Assembly: GCA_000803105.1 (NCBI GenBank)
Contig: JTDA01000007.1
Coordinates: 1-64,000, forward strand
Source of the DNA: Coprobacter secundus
GTDB taxonomy: Bacteria; Bacteroidota; Bacteroidia; Bacteroidales; Coprobacteraceae
Direction of reading: 5' to 3'
DNA length: 64,000 nucleotides
The translations under genes and the position numbers were made by a program. Of this stretch, positions 17,090 to 25,894 are shown one piece after another. The notes beneath the pieces were generated by a model. It was not told the DNA's origin, made no database searches, and saw only the letters and a list, made by a program, of their open reading frames with translations. The stretch's first letter is position 1, and each line of letters starts with the position of its first letter.

Positions 17090-18361
17090 CTATTTACAAT
17101 TCAAAACAATGATGTCATTTATATTAGTAGTATATCGCCGGCTGATATACTGGCTTTTAAGGCTCCACTTCCGGAAACAATTGGGAGGTTGGGCACAACT
17201 GCGGAGAGTATCGGTTCCATATTTACGGTTTACCGTATCGATGACAGAGAGAATCTTAGCTTGTTTATGTCGGTCAGTAGCGTCGAAAAGACTACATTGG
17301 ACATTGGATGCAGACGTAATGTCAGAAACAATGACTCCAGCTTTTTTGTATTTATATCCCGGACGGTAAATCTGTTTCAATGACATCCGGGCATATTTGA
17401 TAAGTTCTCCGGGATTGGCAGAAGGGACAGGAAGATGTACCGTTATAGACGGATAATACTGGGGAACTTCTTTCTTGAACCGGTTTGTATATAGAAACAC
17501 AGTAATAATCCCCGCTACACTTTTCTGGCCCCGTAATTTACGAGCACAAGATGCGGTAAAGTATGCCACCGATTCCAGAAGAACCGGAAAATCCGAAATT
17601 TCTTCTCCAAAACTCCGAGACGTACAGATGTTTTGCTTACCGGACGGATTTTGCTCAATAGCTATACAAGAGATACCTTTAAGTTCAAGCCATGTACGTA
17701 CCCCCGTGACAGACATTTGCTTCCGTATCCAACTTTCGTTTTTTTGTATGAAATCCCATGCCGTTTCGATACCGTAATAGTTGAGCTTTTGCTTGTATTG
17801 CCTGCCTATGCCCCACACGTCTTCAATAGGAAAACACTTTAAGGCTTTGACACGCTTCTCCTCACTATCGATAATACAGACATTTTTATATCCCGGATAC
17901 TTTTTTGCATACCTGTTCGCTATTTTTGCCAAAGTTTTTGTAGGTGCAATTCCAAGACAGACAGGAATACCGGTATTTTTACGGATGGTTTTCGTAAGCT
18001 GTTGGGCATAATCGGGAAGAGAGGACATTTGAAATCCCTCGAAGTTGATAAACGCTTCATCAATAGAATAAATTTCTATCTCAGGAACAAGCCGGTCTAT
18101 TGTTGTCATCACCCGATGCGACATATCTCCATATAAAGAATAATTGCTGGAAAATACGGCCACATGATTCGTCTCTATCAACTCCCTGATTTGAAATACC
18201 GGAATTCCCATTTTTATTCCGAGGGCTTTAGCTTCATTACTACGGGCAACCACACAACCATCATTATTACTGAGTACAATAACAGGCTGCCCAGCTAAAG
18301 ACGGATCGAACACCCGCTCACAAGAAACGAAAAAATTGTTACAATCGATAAGCCCTATCAT
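17090..18361 (-). CDS. umuC: Y-family DNA polymerase, UmuC-like
   Basis: 423 aa from MIGLIDCNNFFVSCERVF. An ATG 78 bp upstream adds residues foreign to the family and runs into umuD. Translesion synthesis polymerase; the catalytic acids are in GLIDCNNFF and IYSIDEAFINFEG. The helix-hairpin-helix region includes VWGIGRQYKQKLNYYGI. The C-terminus FRKWSLKSQYISRRYTTNINDI is the usual UmuC end. It lies 55 bp downstream of umuD on the same strand, so the pair should act as an SOS mutagenic polymerase, with cleaved UmuD as partner. Confidence 0.93.
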   Translation of the reverse strand: MIGLIDCNNFFVSCERVFDPSLAGQPVIVLSNNDGCVVARSNEAKALGIKMGIPVFQIRELIETNHVAVFSSNYSLYGDMSHRVMTTIDRLVPEIEIYSIDEAFINFEGFQMSSLPDYAQQLTKTIRKNTGIPVCLGIAPTKTLAKIANRYAKKYPGYKNVCIIDSEEKRVKALKCFPIEDVWGIGRQYKQKLNYYGIETAWDFIQKNESWIRKQMSVTGVRTWLELKGISCIAIEQNPSGKQNICTSRSFGEEISDFPVLLESVAYFTASCARKLRGQKSVAGIITVFLYTNRFKKEVPQYYPSITVHLPVPSANPGELIKYARMSLKQIYRPGYKYKKAGVIVSDITSASNVQCSLFDATDRHKQAKILSVIDTVNRKYGTDTLRSCAQPPNCFRKWSLKSQYISRRYTTNINDIIVLNCK

Positions 18362-18416
18362 AGAATACCCACACTGTTCTTCAGAAACAAAGAAAACAAT
18401 TAATTGTGTTAAACGG

Positions 18417-18860
18417 TTATTTTCTTGCCTTTTTAACAATATAGGTAACGACTCCCCATATTATAAATTCATTTTCCGGTGTTATCAGTATAGGAGAATA
18501 CTCAGGATTAGCCGGAACGAGCCGAATCTCTTTTTTTTCCTTGTTCACATTTACATACTTTACCGTAAATTCTCCGTCAATGAAGCATACGGCAATATCT
18601 CCGTCTCTCAAGTCAAGAGACTTATCGATAACGAGAATATCCATATCGTCAATATGAGCGTCAGTCATCGAGTTGCCGTCGACTCTTGCCAGAAAAGTAC
18701 TTTCCGGATTTTTAATTAGCTCCCTGTTCAAGTCTATAGCAATATCGATATAATCTTGTGCCGGAGATGGGAAACCTGCCCGTATGCCTTGGTCGGCGAA
18801 AGGAACGGATATCGCAGTTTTTGTTTCCACAGGATACAGGGTAATTCGACCTTTTTTCAT
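18417..18860 (-). CDS. umuD: UmuD-like S24 self-cleaving mutagenesis protein
   Basis: 147 aa, slightly longer than E. coli UmuD. The cleavage pair Ala28-Gly29 lies in IRAGFPSP. The catalytic Ser64 is in VDGNSMTDA and Lys101 in EFTVKYVNV. It lacks a LexA-type DNA-binding domain. RecA-stimulated self-cleavage would release the active form for the UmuC polymerase encoded next. It is divergent from a 75-codon ORF, with a 97-bp space between. I could not identify a convincing SOS operator there. Confidence 0.93.
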   Translation of the reverse strand: MKKGRITLYPVETKTAISVPFADQGIRAGFPSPAQDYIDIAIDLNRELIKNPESTFLARVDGNSMTDAHIDDMDILVIDKSLDLRDGDIAVCFIDGEFTVKYVNVNKEKKEIRLVPANPEYSPILITPENEFIIWGVVTYIVKKARK

Positions 18861-18957
18861 TGTTTTTTGTTTTATAACAACAGTCGCACCTGAATGTATC
18901 TCTGTTTTTAGAATATTTACATCAGGGAAAATACAACTTTATATAAAATAAGACAAG

Positions 18958-19185
18958 ATGAAAGAGTATACAAAACGCGAGACCCAGATAATTATTGCCT
19001 GGGCAAAAGAATGTAAGTTCGAAGGGGCATTTGATTTATCGAAGGCCGAACACATCGAAGATGTACAAATGTTTCTCGATGCAGAAGTATGTCAAATTCA
19101 GGCACACGAAGGAAATCCGGTATTTAATTCGTCGATAGACCGCCTGTACAGGCTCAAAAAGGCTTTAGAAGAGGCAGGAAAATAA
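18958..19185 (+). CDS. Small hypothetical protein divergent from umuDC
   Basis: 75 aa, acidic-basic mixed and probably all helical (KEYTKRETQIIIAWAKECKFEGAF, FNSSIDRLYRLKKALEEAGK). It has no signal peptide and no membrane segment. I do not recognise a family. It shares its 5' region with umuD, so co-regulation by DNA damage is possible but unproven. A short hairpin (19211-19231) follows it. Confidence 0.6.
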   Translation: MKEYTKRETQIIIAWAKECKFEGAFDLSKAEHIEDVQMFLDAEVCQIQAHEGNPVFNSSIDRLYRLKKALEEAGK

Positions 19186-19210
19186 TAATAGTTCCGGATT
19201 CCTAATTACT

Positions 19211-19231
19211 CCTCTCTATTTTCGAGAGGAT
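19211..19231 (+). terminator. Weak hairpin after the 75-codon gene
   Basis: CCTCTC and GAGAGG pair around a TATTTTC loop, 25 bp after the stop. The T-run is poor, so this is a candidate only. Confidence 0.4.
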
Positions 19232-19444
19232 AACTTCATATATGTCTGACAAAGATTCGCTCAAATACAATCAGAAAGAGCAGGCTGCGGTTTTTCCTTG
19301 CATTTGAGAATTCTTTGATTTTGAAAAAGAATAGTATTATAAAATCTGAAAAATAAGAATGCAAGTAATTACGACAACCTAAAATAATTCTTTTCAAATA
19401 TGTAATTCGCATCTTTTAAGCGTTCTTTATATTCTTCTTCTTTG

Positions 19445-20182
19445 TTATGGTTTCAATTCACCATTGCATTCTGGTAATCTCCGATTTACTGACATTATTT
19501 TGTCGAAGCGGGCAATTATATATTCCCATTCTGTGTACAGGTAGTTTCCATGGTCTTTAATTTTATCGGGAGATAAGTCTTTCAGTATATTTTGATATTT
19601 CAAATGTATATGTCCGAAAAGCCACCTGTAATAGTAATAATCATATCTGAGGGCATTTGCAGTTACATAATTATAGTTGTAGTTGGAAAGGAGACTGAAA
19701 AGACGTGTTATTTGCATAAAGTCTAAGTAATATTTATATGTCTCGGTATTGACTAACTGATCCATTTCCTTTTCTAAATTGAGATAGCCACAGGCCTCGC
19801 ATTTTAGTATACGGGTTAGTTCCTCGTCTATTTGCTTGTTTTGTAATTTTGAAACCAAAATATCACAACTTTTACGGCAGCGAACAATGGTATCACTGTT
19901 AAATCGTTCTATTACATTAAGGATTTGTGCGTCGTAGTTTTGTCTCGCAAATTTAAAGTTGGTTTTGATTTCTTCCTCATGAGATATACTTGCTCTGTTT
20001 TGTTGCCATATCGTGTAGATTACCGCTATAAATGATGTACTGGAAAGCAGTATCGATGTATATTGAAGCCAAAACTCCGTTACACTGGGTCGAGTACCAT
20101 ACAAGAAACTGACAAGAATAGGAAATAATACAATGGCAAGGATAAGTAAAACTATTGTGGCTATCAATATATATTTTTTCAT
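19445..20182 (-). CDS. Hypothetical protein with two N-terminal membrane helices
   Basis: 245 aa. Hydrophobic helices span residues about 4-29 and 40-63. The rest is cytoplasmic and helical (about 65-245), starting with IWQQNRASISHEEEIKTNF and rich in Tyr, Lys and Asn. The layout resembles putative phage-abortive-infection or DUF4760-type membrane proteins, but I cannot assign it. It is isolated between umuDC and a FISUMP-like lipoprotein. The AT-rich codon use suggests possible acquisition (inference). Confidence 0.6.
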   Translation of the reverse strand: MKKYILIATIVLLILAIVLFPILVSFLYGTRPSVTEFWLQYTSILLSSTSFIAVIYTIWQQNRASISHEEEIKTNFKFARQNYDAQILNVIERFNSDTIVRCRKSCDILVSKLQNKQIDEELTRILKCEACGYLNLEKEMDQLVNTETYKYYLDFMQITRLFSLLSNYNYNYVTANALRYDYYYYRWLFGHIHLKYQNILKDLSPDKIKDHGNYLYTEWEYIIARFDKIMSVNRRLPECNGELKP

Positions 20183-20625
20183 GTCGTATTTTTTTACAAA
20201 TATAGAAAATTATATATTGCAAATTGCTTTTCTACTGCATTAAACACCTTGCTTTATAAGCATTAACTGTAGATTTTCTTCAAATTATCTCAAGACAGGC
20301 CTACTTTGACCGATAGAGGTGAGGATACCTGTCAAGCTTGCATAACTACCTGAAATAAAACGAAAAATTTACTCTCGTTATTAAAAAACCAAGTGAAACA
20401 ATAAATCAATTTACGATTCTCTTATTCCTATTACTCATAATAATTAAATCTTAAGTCATATCCATTTTTTTTGACTCTTTATGAAAGAACTGTACAAATC
20501 TTTTGTACTAAAAAGATAAAAATAAACGTTAATTATATCTTTTTAAAGCATAGATTTTGAAAACGGTGGCAACATGTCTATCTTTGTTCGTTTCTTTTCG
20601 ATGATATATTCTAAAATAAAAAAAT
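20183..20625. other. Intergenic region, 443 bp
   Basis: Contains the 5' ends of two divergent genes. At 20294-20333 GACAGG and CCTGTC bracket a purine-rich stretch with GATAGAGGTGAGGATA, a possible structured RNA or terminator. The promoter of the downstream lipoprotein is at 20556-20586. The rest is AT-rich and featureless. Confidence 0.5.
20556..20586 (+). promoter_or_regulatory. Promoter TTTG-N19-TATCTTTG
   Basis: TTTG at 20556-20559 and TATCTTTG at 20579-20586 are 19 bp apart, a full match to the Bacteroidetes primary-sigma consensus. The ATG of the next gene follows 39 bp later. Confidence 0.8.
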
Positions 20626-21474
20626 ATGAACGTAAAAAATTTGTTGATTATGGCGGTAACCACTGCAATGTCTTTCGGATTTGCCGCATGTTCTTCTGAC
20701 GATGATGATGACACAAGCGGATTACTTTATAATGATGTAAATTCGGAATATAATGACTATGTCAGTGTCTGTGGGATAAAGTGGGCGAGAGGTAATCTCC
20801 AACATTTGGGTGAAGAGTGGAAGATTGCCGACCATCAGTGGGAATATTTTAATTATGTCGATGGAAATACCGGGTCATCTGTCACTCAAAGTTCTTCACA
20901 AATGGATCATTTCAATTGGGGTGTATGCGGAGTAAATGCTTTGACTACCAGTTTTACCGTTTGTGCAAAGAAAGTATCCCAAGATATAAGCGGCAAGATG
21001 TTTACCGACGAGGCATGTACTGCTGAGACCACAGACTTTTCTGCCGCATCGTATGGCGATATCGCTTATTGGGCAACTCAAGGCTCATGGCGGTTGCCGA
21101 CACAGGCAGAATTAGAAAAACTGTACAATGAGGCCTCGTACCAGTACGGATATTATACGACAGAAGACGGTAAGGACGTTTACGGATATTTGTTTACACC
21201 TCCGAAGAAAAGCGGTCGTATAGAAAATACTACAGCACGTCAGATTACTGACGAAGAATTGATAGGCGGGCTCTTCCTTCCGGCAACCGGCTGCCGTATC
21301 AACCCGGGAACAGTAGTCTCTAACGGAGGAAAAGTAGGTTATTATTGGACATCCCAATATCGTAATGCCGGTAATAACGATTATGCCTATTATTTGGAGT
21401 TGCAACCGACTCAGATCCGTTGGGCAGGAAATGCCAGTTACTATGGACGGTCGGTACGTCCTGTAAAAAATTGA
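20626..21474 (+). CDS. Lipoprotein with FISUMP-like domain
   Basis: 282 aa. The signal MNVKNLLIMAVTTAMSFGFAAC has a lipobox at Cys22, followed by an acidic SSDDDDD stretch that may act as a surface-export signal. The body (VCGIKWARGNLQ, YWATQGSWRLPTQAELEKLY, GLFLPATGCRINPGTV, GYYWTSQYRNAGNNDYAYYLEL, GRSVRPVKN) follows the Fibrobacter-succinogenes-major-paralogous-domain pattern (C-type-lectin-like). The ligand is unknown. It is monocistronic with a strong promoter and a strong terminator. Confidence 0.8.
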   Translation: MNVKNLLIMAVTTAMSFGFAACSSDDDDDTSGLLYNDVNSEYNDYVSVCGIKWARGNLQHLGEEWKIADHQWEYFNYVDGNTGSSVTQSSSQMDHFNWGVCGVNALTTSFTVCAKKVSQDISGKMFTDEACTAETTDFSAASYGDIAYWATQGSWRLPTQAELEKLYNEASYQYGYYTTEDGKDVYGYLFTPPKKSGRIENTTARQITDEELIGGLFLPATGCRINPGTVVSNGGKVGYYWTSQYRNAGNNDYAYYLELQPTQIRWAGNASYYGRSVRPVKN

Positions 21475-21515
21475 TTTTACAACCACGACAGGCTGCAAGA
21501 AATATCAGACATATT

Positions 21516-21550
21516 AATCGTTGCTGGCTCAATCCGGCAACGATTTTTTT
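21516..21550 (+). terminator. Intrinsic terminator of the FISUMP-like gene
   Basis: AATCGTTGC (21516-21524) and GCAACGATT (21537-21545) form a perfect 9-bp stem with a 12-nt loop, followed by TTTTT. It lies 42 bp after the stop codon. Confidence 0.9.
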
Positions 21551-21701
21551 CAGATTTAGCTATTACAATAAATTGGATATTCTATTGTTTCTGTCTGGCT
21601 TATATTTTACTATTGGCAAATTTATCTTCCATAGAATAAGAGTTGGTAGTCTTTTACCTCTTCATATATGAGATTCTTTGTATATAAGAAAGCGTATAAA
21701 C

Positions 21702-21765
21702 AAAAAAAGGTTGTCATCACGACAACCAATCTTCATTAACCTTAAATCTAATACTATGAAAAACA
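21702..21765 (-). ncRNA. Putative small RNA, repeat copy 1
   Basis: On the minus strand a TATATTTG -7 box (21771-21778) is followed by about 60 nt ending in GGTTGTC-GTGAT-GACAAC-C and a run of seven T (hairpin 21709-21727, T-run 21702-21708). The region between, including a conserved AGATTTAAGGTTAATGAAG, is almost identical to the copy at 33000-33058. A palindrome ATGTTATATAACAT (21787-21800) lies upstream of the -7 box in place of a -33 box. Promoter, short body and terminator together suggest an independently transcribed RNA. The end points are estimates. Confidence 0.6.
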
Positions 21766-21770
21766 CAATG

Positions 21771-21800
21771 CAAATATAGATGATATATGTTATATAACAT
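21771..21800 (-). promoter_or_regulatory. Promoter and palindromic operator of sRNA copy 1
   Basis: TATATTTG (minus, 21771-21778) plus the perfect palindrome ATGTTATATAACAT at 21787-21800. The same pair recurs before copy 2 at 33064-33094, with ATGTTACATAACAT. Confidence 0.6.
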
Positions 21801-21859
21801 AATTATTTGATGATAAAATGCTTTTAATTAACATTAATTATCCTTTCAAAAGATTTATG

Positions 21860-21903
21860 ATTGTCACAATGACAATACTTTAGTTGATAATCATGTATAT
21901 TTG
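21860..21903 (+). promoter_or_regulatory. Dyad operator and -7 box of the esterase gene
   Basis: ATTGTCA-CAA-TGACAAT (21860-21876) is a perfect 7+3+7 inverted repeat. A TATATTTG box follows at 21896-21903, and no TTG -33 is present. The dyad centre is about 42 bp upstream of the expected start of transcription, a position typical of an activator site. Confidence 0.6.
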
Positions 21904-21950
21904 TCTATCATTAGAATCATCTACGTTAAAAATAAAGTTTTTTTATAAAA

Positions 21951-23111
21951 ATGAAGTCAATAATTTATTGGTCAGCATTACTATCAAGTGCATTATTTAT
22001 GACTCAATGTGCAAACAGCAAGAAGATAACCCAGAAAAATGATACCCCTAAAGAACGGAATTTTGCTTATCAAGATAGTTTTTCATCTTCAGTTTATTAT
22101 CAAGACCTCTATAACTGTGCCGAAATGAAATATGCATTCAAAGGCACCACATATAAGGAGTTTGAAATCTGGCAAAAAGAATTTAGGGATAAATTAAAAG
22201 AAAGACTGGGTATCACTAAGTTAGAAAAACAATTGGCCTCATTTGAAGTTAAAGCTCGGAAGATTGATTCAGAAGATATAGGATATGCCATTAGAGAAAG
22301 ATGGGAGATATGGACTGAGCCCAACGTACCTCTGCCGTTTGTATTATTATTGCCTAAAAATAAAGAAGGAAAATTGCCCTTAATGATAACACCGCATGGG
22401 CATGGAAAAAATACGGAAACCTATGCCGGGATATATCTCTCTGAACAAGAGCGTATTGAAGGTGAAGTGGGTGAACGAAATGTCGCTGTACAGGCAGTAC
22501 AAAATGGTTTTATTGCAATTGCTCCTACTTCGAGAGGTTTCGGGAAGACTCGTACCCCGGAAGATAAGGCAAAAGATATACCGTATTCCTGTCGTACATT
22601 ATTGATGCAAGATTTGCTGGTTGGACGTACACCTATCGGAGACAGAGTGTGGGATATTTCCAAACTGATAGATTGGGCATTGGCAGAATTACCCGTTGAT
22701 AAGAAAAATATTATTGTTTCCGGTAATTCCGGAGGAGGTACTACAACCCTTTTTGCCGGAGCGTGTGACACCCGTATATCGATGTCAATTCCTGCTTCAT
22801 ATTTCAGCACATTTACAAAAAGTATTGGAGCAATGTATCATTGCGACTGCAATTACATCCCGGGGATATTGGAATACGGTGAGATGGCCGATATTGCAGG
22901 ATTGACAGCCCCTCGCTTATTCTGTGCTTTAAATGGGAAAAAAGATCCTATGTTTCCTTTGAAAGAGGCTCAAAAAGCTTTTGCAGACCTGAAGAAAATA
23001 TATACAGCAGCTGGAGTGCCTGATAATTGTGAGCTTTATATCGGTAATGAGGGACATCGCTACTATAAAACAGGAGCATGGAATTTTATAAATAAGCATC
23101 TGTCAAAATAG
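21951..23111 (+). CDS. Lipoprotein alpha/beta hydrolase (acetyl-xylan-esterase-like)
   Basis: 386 aa. The lipobox is at Cys20 (LSSALFMTQC). The alpha/beta-hydrolase core has PHGHGKNTETYAG (oxyanion region), the nucleophile elbow GNSGGGTT with Ser260, a probable acid Asp332 in NGKKDPMFP and His369 in NEGHRYY. The layout matches the dienelactone-hydrolase / AXE1-like group in which an N-terminal segment precedes the core. Likely reaction: de-esterification of a sugar or small carboxylate at the cell envelope. The GH84 gene is next but convergent, so they are separate units. Confidence 0.82.
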   Translation: MKSIIYWSALLSSALFMTQCANSKKITQKNDTPKERNFAYQDSFSSSVYYQDLYNCAEMKYAFKGTTYKEFEIWQKEFRDKLKERLGITKLEKQLASFEVKARKIDSEDIGYAIRERWEIWTEPNVPLPFVLLLPKNKEGKLPLMITPHGHGKNTETYAGIYLSEQERIEGEVGERNVAVQAVQNGFIAIAPTSRGFGKTRTPEDKAKDIPYSCRTLLMQDLLVGRTPIGDRVWDISKLIDWALAELPVDKKNIIVSGNSGGGTTTLFAGACDTRISMSIPASYFSTFTKSIGAMYHCDCNYIPGILEYGEMADIAGLTAPRLFCALNGKKDPMFPLKEAQKAFADLKKIYTAAGVPDNCELYIGNEGHRYYKTGAWNFINKHLSK

Positions 23112-23130
23112 AATAGGTCTTTATAATAAA

Positions 23131-23185
23131 AAAACAGAAAAAGCCGTGTAGAGTAAAACTTAAAACACGGCTTTTTCTGTTTTGG
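23131..23185. terminator. Bidirectional intrinsic terminator
   Basis: AAAACAGAAAAAGCCGTGT pairs with ACACGGCTTTTTCTGTTTT across a short loop. The stem lies between two convergent stop codons (23111 and 23210) and has A/T-rich flanks, so it can serve both genes. Confidence 0.9.
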
Positions 23186-23209
23186 ATGCGATAAAATATC
23201 TTTAGTTAT

Positions 23210-25780
23210 CTATTTGAATTGAGGAACAATTTCAAATAATTCTACATCACCTTCTATCTGTATTTGAGATACACCATCACTAAGCTCCGTTGTATAATAT
23301 GCTGAGTCGATAGCGGTCTCAGACACCGGTGTACCATCCGTTTTGAGTTGTTTGATTTTAGCGGAAGACGTAGCTGCAATCGGTTTTATCAATAAAATAT
23401 AACCTTTGACATTTTCCGGCACTTCAAAAGTAAGAATACCCTGATTTTTATAAGATGTACCTAAACGTTTGTCAAACGCATAAAGGGCTTCTTGCTGGTT
23501 TTCCGCATCCAAATGAAATCCTAAATTTTCAATCCGAACCGGATTCACATCAAACGAACGTATGGCAGCATAATTTGTCCGGGCAGATTCGAGCCTTTTC
23601 AATCGCACATATCTGGCTTTTACAGGCTCTCCGTTCCACTGAATCACATATTGCTTTTTCAGCTCTTTAGATAAAGGCGTCCAGGCTGTTCCGTCTTCAG
23701 AATATTCCAGTAGTGCATGGTCGAAGTAGTCAACGTCATCAACAGAGTTCCTTCCTTGCAAAATAGAAATATCGGAAATATTCCGGACACTTCCCAAATC
23801 TATCCCTATCCAGTCTCCCGTCTTTTGAGCAATACCGGAAGTGTAATAAGTTGTAGAGTCGTTATCGAACATCAGTTTGGACAACGTCGTTTTAGCATTA
23901 TTGAATGAACCTATACCTTTATAATACATCGGAGTTTCACCCATCAGCCTTGCCAAAAATCCATAACCCATATCATCCATGGCATTTTCATAAAACGGCT
24001 GTAGTTTCATGGTCCCCGATTTATGAGCTTCGTAATTTTCCCGCTCTTCCTTACTCATCAGGTTTTGTACATATTTGTTCCAAAAAACAGCATTATCCTG
24101 ACCAGAATGATAAATACGCATAAGTTCTAATGCCAGTTTTCCCCTCGTCCCTAATTTGCCGAACTCTATAAGCCAAGGTTGCAACTCTTTGAACAATACA
24201 CGATTGGTACATCCGTTCTTAATCTCTTCAGGAGCTTTTTCTACTCTGTCAAATTCTTCCCGGAGAGCCTGATAATCGCTTTCAGTCCAATTGTCCATTC
24301 TGAAAGTGTTTGTTTCCCACGATTCATCTCTGCGATAGCCGGTTTCCGTGTCACAAGAATGGATGGCAAAAGTCCGGTACGCTTCTTTTGCTTCGGGCAT
24401 CAATTCTCCTAAACCTCTTTCCCAATTGTCTATAGGATTATAGTTTGCTGTATTCCATGAATAATCGGCAACCCCGTACAAAGCCAGCTTCGAAGCCTCG
24501 CCATGCTCCATCGGGTTACTGGCTATACCGCATAAATGGGTACTGTTAAGAGACGTATTCAGTCCGTATACCGGACCTTGTAAAATTATATTCCGTACAT
24601 AGTCGGTAACCGGATAGTTCCACCAGAAATAGGCCGGTCTTTTGATGCGGGAGTTTACCCAGTCCAACGTCTCTTTTGTCAAATCACTACAAACGACATC
24701 CCCTGTCCAGAAAACCTCGACCGATGGGTCAAGTGTCTCTCCGTATATGGCCAAACTTCCTTGGGGAGTCGGGTTGGCCCAAAGTCTGGAGTAGTCGGTC
24801 GGGCAGACAATTAAAGACGATACATCCCCTTTTGCTTTCACAAAGTCATTGGTCAATCTGTTCAGCAATTCCGTCTGCTTCACCGGATTAGTTCCTTCTC
24901 CCGAAATATCATCGAAAAAGATAGCAAAAGAACGCACACCGAGGTCATACATCCAGTTGAATTTGTTAATGAGGTTTTTATAATCTTCCTCATTCCATTT
25001 GATATCCTGTCCCGGGTGTATAGCCCAGACAAAATCCACCCGGTTCCGCTTACAAGCCTGTATCAGCTCCGCAATGTTCTTAGCCTCTTTTTCAGGATAT
25101 GGAAGTCTCCAGTTCGGGCAGCTGTGATAAGGGTCGTCTTTGGGACCATACAGATAAGTATTCATTTTGAATTTACCGTAAAAATCAATCAATGACATCC
25201 TTACATCATGTGACCAAGGAGTTCCGTAAAATCCCTCGACTACACCCCTGTATTTCAAGTCCGGGTAATCATTTATTTCCAGATAAGGCAATTTCCCTCC
25301 CGCTGTCGCCGGGCTTTCAACAAGTTGTCTGAGGGTCTGTATTCCATAAAAAGCACCTTTTTCGTCATAACCTGTAATCGATATCCCCTTACTGTCTATA
25401 CTCATGACATATGAGCCCGATATAGCTTTTGCCCCTCGTTTTGATGCCACCTTCGTTCCGAAATCAATAGAAAGTTTCACCCCTTTTTTATTAAAGGTGA
25501 CAAAACCCAAATCGTTGGAAAATTTATCTTGTCTGTCTTTTAGACATACTCCTTCTGATATATTGAGCGTACTTTCTTTATGGAAAACCAATCTTTGCGG
25601 AGTAGGGTTGATGATTATTCCCTGATGATCCAATTTTTTACCGGGAACAGGCAAAACGTCTTGAGATTCCGATCTTTGGGAGGACAAATCAAAATCACTC
25701 TCCTGAGCAGAAAGTGTTCCACATATCAATGCTCCGGCAACCCAAATAACCAGTGATTTTTTACAATTAATCATTTTCAT
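23210..25780 (-). CDS. GH84 beta-N-acetylglucosaminidase (O-GlcNAcase/NagJ-like)
   Basis: 856 aa with signal peptide (residues 1-25, ending SAQ). The N-terminal hexosaminidase-b-like domain covers about 56-170. The catalytic GH84 barrel covers about 172-470, with YRGVVEGFYGTPWSH and the paired acids Asp290-Asp291 in FAIFFDDISGEG that act by substrate-assisted catalysis. A helical region follows, then a discoidin/CBM32-like domain at about 655-780 (WIGIDLGSVRNISDI, YVRLKRLESARTNYAAI). It should remove beta-GlcNAc from host glycans such as mucin or O-GlcNAc proteins in the periplasm or outside. Confidence 0.93.
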   Translation of the reverse strand: MKMINCKKSLVIWVAGALICGTLSAQESDFDLSSQRSESQDVLPVPGKKLDHQGIIINPTPQRLVFHKESTLNISEGVCLKDRQDKFSNDLGFVTFNKKGVKLSIDFGTKVASKRGAKAISGSYVMSIDSKGISITGYDEKGAFYGIQTLRQLVESPATAGGKLPYLEINDYPDLKYRGVVEGFYGTPWSHDVRMSLIDFYGKFKMNTYLYGPKDDPYHSCPNWRLPYPEKEAKNIAELIQACKRNRVDFVWAIHPGQDIKWNEEDYKNLINKFNWMYDLGVRSFAIFFDDISGEGTNPVKQTELLNRLTNDFVKAKGDVSSLIVCPTDYSRLWANPTPQGSLAIYGETLDPSVEVFWTGDVVCSDLTKETLDWVNSRIKRPAYFWWNYPVTDYVRNIILQGPVYGLNTSLNSTHLCGIASNPMEHGEASKLALYGVADYSWNTANYNPIDNWERGLGELMPEAKEAYRTFAIHSCDTETGYRRDESWETNTFRMDNWTESDYQALREEFDRVEKAPEEIKNGCTNRVLFKELQPWLIEFGKLGTRGKLALELMRIYHSGQDNAVFWNKYVQNLMSKEERENYEAHKSGTMKLQPFYENAMDDMGYGFLARLMGETPMYYKGIGSFNNAKTTLSKLMFDNDSTTYYTSGIAQKTGDWIGIDLGSVRNISDISILQGRNSVDDVDYFDHALLEYSEDGTAWTPLSKELKKQYVIQWNGEPVKARYVRLKRLESARTNYAAIRSFDVNPVRIENLGFHLDAENQQEALYAFDKRLGTSYKNQGILTFEVPENVKGYILLIKPIAATSSAKIKQLKTDGTPVSETAIDSAYYTTELSDGVSQIQIEGDVELFEIVPQFK

Positions 25781-25894
25781 AATAAAAATATATTATACAT
25801 GGCATCTTATTTCTAAAAATAGTTATTAAAAATAGAAAACTTAACAAAGTTAATTAATTATCTTATCCAGACAACTACTCCGATATCTTTAATT

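Larger units (their letters stand above)
21475..21950. other. Intergenic region, 476 bp
   Basis: Holds, left to right: the terminator of the FISUMP-like gene (21516-21550), an sRNA-like repeat on the minus strand (21702-21800), a perfect inverted repeat (21860-21876) and a -7 box for the next gene (21896-21903). No protein-coding gene is supported. Confidence 0.7.

Noticed and set aside
18861..18957. LexA-type SOS box between umuD and the 75-codon gene
   Set aside because: Partial inverted sequences exist (ATGTAT and ACATC), but spacing and symmetry are too poor, and the SOS operator of this group is not known to me.
21745..21780. Tiny ORF starting ATGAAAAACACA in the sRNA-like repeat, as a leader peptide
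   Set aside because: The downstream region of copy 2 has no plus-strand gene and the reading frames differ in length (7 versus 15 codons). The minus-strand promoter and terminator explain the conservation better.
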